Of a DNA stretch of 16,197 nt, positions 13,551 through 16,197 are shown in pieces. Position numbers and translations under genes: made by a program. The DNA comes from an uncultured Ruminococcus sp. (GTDB lineage: Bacteria > Bacillota > Clostridia > Oscillospirales > Ruminococcaceae): contig CAMCOJ010000011.1 of NCBI GenBank assembly GCA_945876405.1, positions 1 through 16,197 of the forward strand, read 5' to 3'. Numbering within the stretch: the first letter of the stretch is position 1; the number at the start of each line of letters is the position of its first letter. The notes below the pieces were generated by a model. It searched no databases. It saw only the letters and a program-made list of their open reading frames with translations, and was not told where the DNA came from.

Positions 13551-15962
13551 TCAGAAATGTTCTATAACATGTGAGAGATACTGTCTGATTCTTGCAAGGT
13601 CGCCAAGTGTAACCTTTCCGTCACCATCAACGTCTGCGTTAAGTTTCAGCGTACCCTGAAGCTGCCTGTTGTCAGCCAGAGCAATTGCCAGTGTTGAGAG
13701 ATCAGTAACATCGACTTTTCCGTCGCCGTTTGTATCACCTGTCATTTCCTGAATCTTTTCCGGATCAGAATTACCGCCGGTAACATCAGAATCAGTAACA
13801 TTGGGAATAACGGATGTTGTCGAAACCGGTCTGGAAGTGGTTTCAGACTTTGTTGTTACCGGTTTTTCAGTAGTTTCTGCCGGCTTTGTTGTCTGCGGCT
13901 TTGCTGTTGTAACAGACGGCTTCGTTGTTACCGGCTTGTCAGGAGTATCAGAACCGGAAGCTGATTTGCCGTCAGGTTCCTCACCAAAGTAAAGCTTGCC
14001 GTTTACGTAAACAGGAATGTACTTTGAAACGATTCCTGTTACAGTACCGGCTTCATCTGTTGTGCCCTTTGCACCGAGAATTTCCTTGTTTGAAGGGTCG
14101 TTTTCAGCATCCCAGCCACTCTGGTAGTCAGGCATAACGAAGGCAAGAAGAATTTCACATTTCTGCATGCCCTCTGATACAGGAAGCACCGCACGTCCGT
14201 CAGGGAGTGTAACTTCAACGTAGTAGATATCACCGTCGTACTGAGTTACAGGTGAAATAACTGCCGGCTCAATTCCCTTTGAAGCATACATAGCACTCTG
14301 GTCACGGTCACATCTGATAACGATATTTGTCGGATCGTATCCTTTAGCCTTTACTTCGCTAAGATCCATGAAGTAACGGAACGATAAATTGTCCTGTACC
14401 CTTGCAGGCCATGCAGAGTGGTTTGTAATCTTGAAACTTACTGTGATTCCGCTTGAGTCAGCACCCTTTGAAAGTGCTTCAACAAAGAATTCAGGACCGT
14501 CATGCTCTTCCTTCTGCGGGAATGACGGATCGGTCTCGCCGCCGTATTTGTCAATCATCTTGCAGAGGATAGCTGTAAATCCTGCGTTATAGTCAGTAGC
14601 AACTTCGTTGTTGATGTAGTTGTTTCTGTCGTCTTCGTATGAGCCGTCGAGGTTAGGACCGCCTACGAGGGCACCGTAGAGAATGTGTCTGTTGCTGACA
14701 GGCTCATAAATATCGTTTTTCCATGAACCGTGTGCTGTTCTGTGGTGAGCATTGTGAGCAGGCTTGTCACCGTAACCAACAACATAGCTCTGTCCGTTTT
14801 CGTTGTCACCGAGAACAAAATTAATCTGGTTCTCATAGAATTCAACTATCTTTGAAGTGTCCTTGTCTTTCAGAACTGTATCAGCGGCAACTGCTGCGAT
14901 AAAGGCTGAGGTCTCAGCATATCTTGCACAGCCCCAGCTGTCGATAAATGCGAGTTTTCCTTCAACTTTCTTTTCTGTGTTTACGAGGTAGTTTACATGC
15001 TTTTCGGCACGTGCAATATATGTGCTGTCATTTGTATTGATAGCATAGAGCAGCATAGCCCCCTGCATAACATCATCCCAGCAGTGAGCCCATGAATACT
15101 TTAATTCATTTGAGCCAAGTTCCTTGCCAAGATTAGGGATGTATGACTTTGCCTTGTCAAGATAGGAGCTGTCTCCTGTAGCAATATACAGCCAGTTTGA
15201 AGCGTAGAAAAGTTCATCATAGAAGTGGCTGGAACGGTAAAATCCCGAAGCATTGCTGTCGTTGTATGTGGCATCGCTCTTTGAAGCATCAGCGAGTTTG
15301 AAGATATTTTCAGCGTGCTTTACATAATCCTTCAACTTTGCGTCATCAACCCTGCCTTTAAGTGCGGCACTTCCCGCTGCAAGAGCTGCAGCCATTCCGC
15401 CGAATACAGCAGAACATCCTTCTGAAGCTTTGAGTGTTGCACGGGCTTCTTCGTATGAAGTGCCTGCATCTTCCATGCCGTACTGATAAAGTTCAACAGG
15501 TCCCCACCATGTATGGTCGATGGTACCGTTTCCTACCTGAAATACAACTTCATCCCCAAGGTCACATGCTGCAAGGTAATCGAGAACGAATTCGAGATTG
15601 TTCACGTAGTTTTCCATCTCTCCGCACTTTTCAATGCCCTCCGGGTACTGATAGAGACCCCAGGCAAGCATTGAAGCCGAGTAAGCCATAGGAAGATTGA
15701 ATTTTACGTGGTCACCGGCATCGTACCATCCGCCTTTGATTTCGTCAATCATAGTGGAGTCAGCACGCCATTCAACTCTGTTCCATTCCGGAAGCGGACC
15801 AGCCTGCTGACATTCGTAGAAGAAGAGTGATTTCTGGAGAGCTTCGGCATAGTTGGCTGAAGCTGATGCGGCATTTACATCAGCGGTATTTACTGATGCC
15901 GGATACCCTGCAGATGTTACGAGTGTTGCTGCTGCAAGTGCAGTGGCAATAAATTTCTTCAT
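13551..15962 (-). CDS. Cellulosomal GH9-CBM3c cellulase with dockerin (minus strand)
   Basis: A secreted 803-residue cellulase: signal peptide (about 1-33), GH9 (about 37-478), CBM3c-type module (about 490-665, SFRYFMDLSEV near 527-537), Thr/Pro linker (672-728) and dockerin (741-799, loops GDTNGDGKVDVTD and ADVDGDGKVTLGD). Catalytic features are YDAGDH (80-85; Asp81, Asp84), HHR (406-408) and proton donor Glu453 in NNEVATDYNAGF. This is the classical GH9-CBM3c plan of processive endoglucanases, in which the CBM3c feeds the chain to the catalytic cleft. It lacks the DPDGDG insertion of the two plus-strand GH9 enzymes and is only distantly related to them. I chose the internal Met at 15962 over an upstream in-frame ATG (15998) because AGGAGG (15971-15976) lies 8 bases before it and it begins a clean signal peptide (MKKFIATALAAATL). 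It is transcribed towards the expansin operon from its own promoter. Confidence 0.95.
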   Translation of the reverse strand: MKKFIATALAAATLVTSAGYPASVNTADVNAASASANYAEALQKSLFFYECQQAGPLPEWNRVEWRADSTMIDEIKGGWYDAGDHVKFNLPMAYSASMLAWGLYQYPEGIEKCGEMENYVNNLEFVLDYLAACDLGDEVVFQVGNGTIDHTWWGPVELYQYGMEDAGTSYEEARATLKASEGCSAVFGGMAAALAAGSAALKGRVDDAKLKDYVKHAENIFKLADASKSDATYNDSNASGFYRSSHFYDELFYASNWLYIATGDSSYLDKAKSYIPNLGKELGSNELKYSWAHCWDDVMQGAMLLYAINTNDSTYIARAEKHVNYLVNTEKKVEGKLAFIDSWGCARYAETSAFIAAVAADTVLKDKDTSKIVEFYENQINFVLGDNENGQSYVVGYGDKPAHNAHHRTAHGSWKNDIYEPVSNRHILYGALVGGPNLDGSYEDDRNNYINNEVATDYNAGFTAILCKMIDKYGGETDPSFPQKEEHDGPEFFVEALSKGADSSGITVSFKITNHSAWPARVQDNLSFRYFMDLSEVKAKGYDPTNIVIRCDRDQSAMYASKGIEPAVISPVTQYDGDIYYVEVTLPDGRAVLPVSEGMQKCEILLAFVMPDYQSGWDAENDPSNKEILGAKGTTDEAGTVTGIVSKYIPVYVNGKLYFGEEPDGKSASGSDTPDKPVTTKPSVTTAKPQTTKPAETTEKPVTTKSETTSRPVSTTSVIPNVTDSDVTGGNSDPEKIQEMTGDTNGDGKVDVTDLSTLAIALADNRQLQGTLKLNADVDGDGKVTLGDLARIRQYLSHVIEHF

Positions 15963-16024
15963 TTTGAGTTCCTCCTGAATTTTAAATATTTGAACCAATA
16001 ATTCGTTATATACATCTATAATAA

Positions 16025-16053
16025 ATTATCTCATTATAAGGCTGTCTTGTCAA
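16025..16053 (-). promoter_or_regulatory. Promoter of the minus-strand GH9 gene
   Basis: On the minus strand, a perfect TTGACA (16053-16048) is followed after 17 bases by GATAAT (16030-16025), with TG in extended -10 position (16033-16032). The expected start is near 16018, giving a leader of about 55 bases before the ATG at 15962. It is closer to the -35 consensus than the other two GH9 promoters. Confidence 0.8.
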
Positions 16054-16130
16054 GTGGTTATGTTAATTTTGACGAAGAGAAAAAACATGTGTTTATCTGA
16101 TATGCTGAAAAATATATAAAAGAAGCACAG

Positions 16131-16165
16131 AAAAAGCTGTTAATCATAATCAGAATAACAGCTTT
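16131..16165 (-). terminator. Probable terminator of a minus-strand gene beyond the right edge
   Basis: AAAGCTGTTA (16133-16142) and TAACAGCTTT (16156-16165) form a perfect 10-bp stem with a 13-base loop. Read on the minus strand, the hairpin ends in TTTTT (16135-16131). On the plus strand it is followed by GTGTGTGC, so it terminates minus-strand transcription. An outer GCACA (16125-16129) / TGTGC (16169-16173) pairing can extend the stem past a 3x3 internal loop. The gene it would serve lies outside the window. Confidence 0.7.
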
Positions 16166-16169
16166 GTGT

Positions 16170-16187
16170 GTGCGCCCGGCGGCGCAC
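16170..16187. repeat. GC-rich hairpin at the right edge
   Basis: GTGCGCC (16170-16176) and GGCGCAC (16181-16187) form a perfect 7-bp stem around CGGC. It stands out from the AT-rich surroundings and overlaps the outer arm of the adjacent terminator, so the two structures would compete. It could be part of the 3' end of a neighbouring transcript. I see no coding potential here. Confidence 0.55.
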
Positions 16188-16197
16188 GTTTCTAAAG

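Noticed and set aside
15963..15998. Upstream in-frame ATG giving a 12-residue longer minus-strand GH9 protein
   Set aside because: The extension would precede the signal peptide, and AGGAGG lies inside it, correctly spaced for the ATG at 15962.
1..16197. Mobile element or genomic island
   Set aside because: No transposase, integrase, terminal repeats, target duplication or tRNA was seen, and codon and base use look uniform by eye.

Overview
The window looks like a chromosomal segment from a low-G+C, fibre-degrading Gram-positive of the Ruminococcus flavefaciens type. The evidence is Ca-loop dockerins on five of the ten genes, Thr/Pro (TTKP-type) linkers, family 9 glycoside hydrolases (GH9) each followed by a CBM3-like module, AGGAGG or AGAAAGGA ribosome binding sites, and AT-rich intergenic DNA. 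The species is an inference, because no database search could be run. I see no transposase, integrase, tRNA, rRNA or CRISPR array.

Region 1 (about 1-4880): a tight four-gene plus-strand operon. It encodes an ABC ATPase, an ABC-2 type permease, a GldG-like membrane-anchored extracytoplasmic protein and a DUF4340-type membrane-anchored protein. Together they resemble the GldA/GldF/GldG export-type ABC system plus a DUF4340 partner, whose substrate in Firmicutes is unknown. The operon ends at a perfect 16-bp hairpin terminator.

Region 2 (about 4885-10220): two tandem paralogous cellulosomal GH9 enzymes, each laid out as signal peptide, GH9, CBM3-like module, T/P linker and dockerin. Each has its own extended -10 promoter and its own terminator. 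The two promoters share a 17-nt block with one mismatch, so the duplication probably included the control region. A perfect 13-bp inverted repeat lies just upstream of the second promoter.

Region 3 (about 10166-13508): a three-gene plus-strand transcription unit. It encodes an expansin-like protein with an N-terminal dockerin, a non-catalytic protein of four InlB-B-type beta repeats with a C-terminal dockerin, and a VanY-type D-Ala-D-Ala carboxypeptidase with a lipoprotein-like N-terminus. A bidirectional terminator closes it.

Region 4 (13551-16197): a third GH9-CBM3c-linker-dockerin enzyme on the minus strand, of the more classical cellulosomal GH9/CBM3c type, with a consensus TTGACA-17-GATAAT promoter. 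At the right edge a hairpin with a minus-strand T-run probably ends a minus-strand gene outside the window.

Inferred biology: three GH9 cellulases and a cellulose-loosening expansin are secreted and dock onto scaffoldins, so disruption and hydrolysis can act side by side. The InlB-repeat dockerin protein may add a binding or spacer function. The VanY-like enzyme would act on the cell's own peptidoglycan, which may matter for displaying a large surface complex. The most unusual items are the dockerin-expansin with altered key aromatic residues, the dockerin protein made only of InlB-type repeats, and their apparent co-transcription with a peptidoglycan carboxypeptidase.
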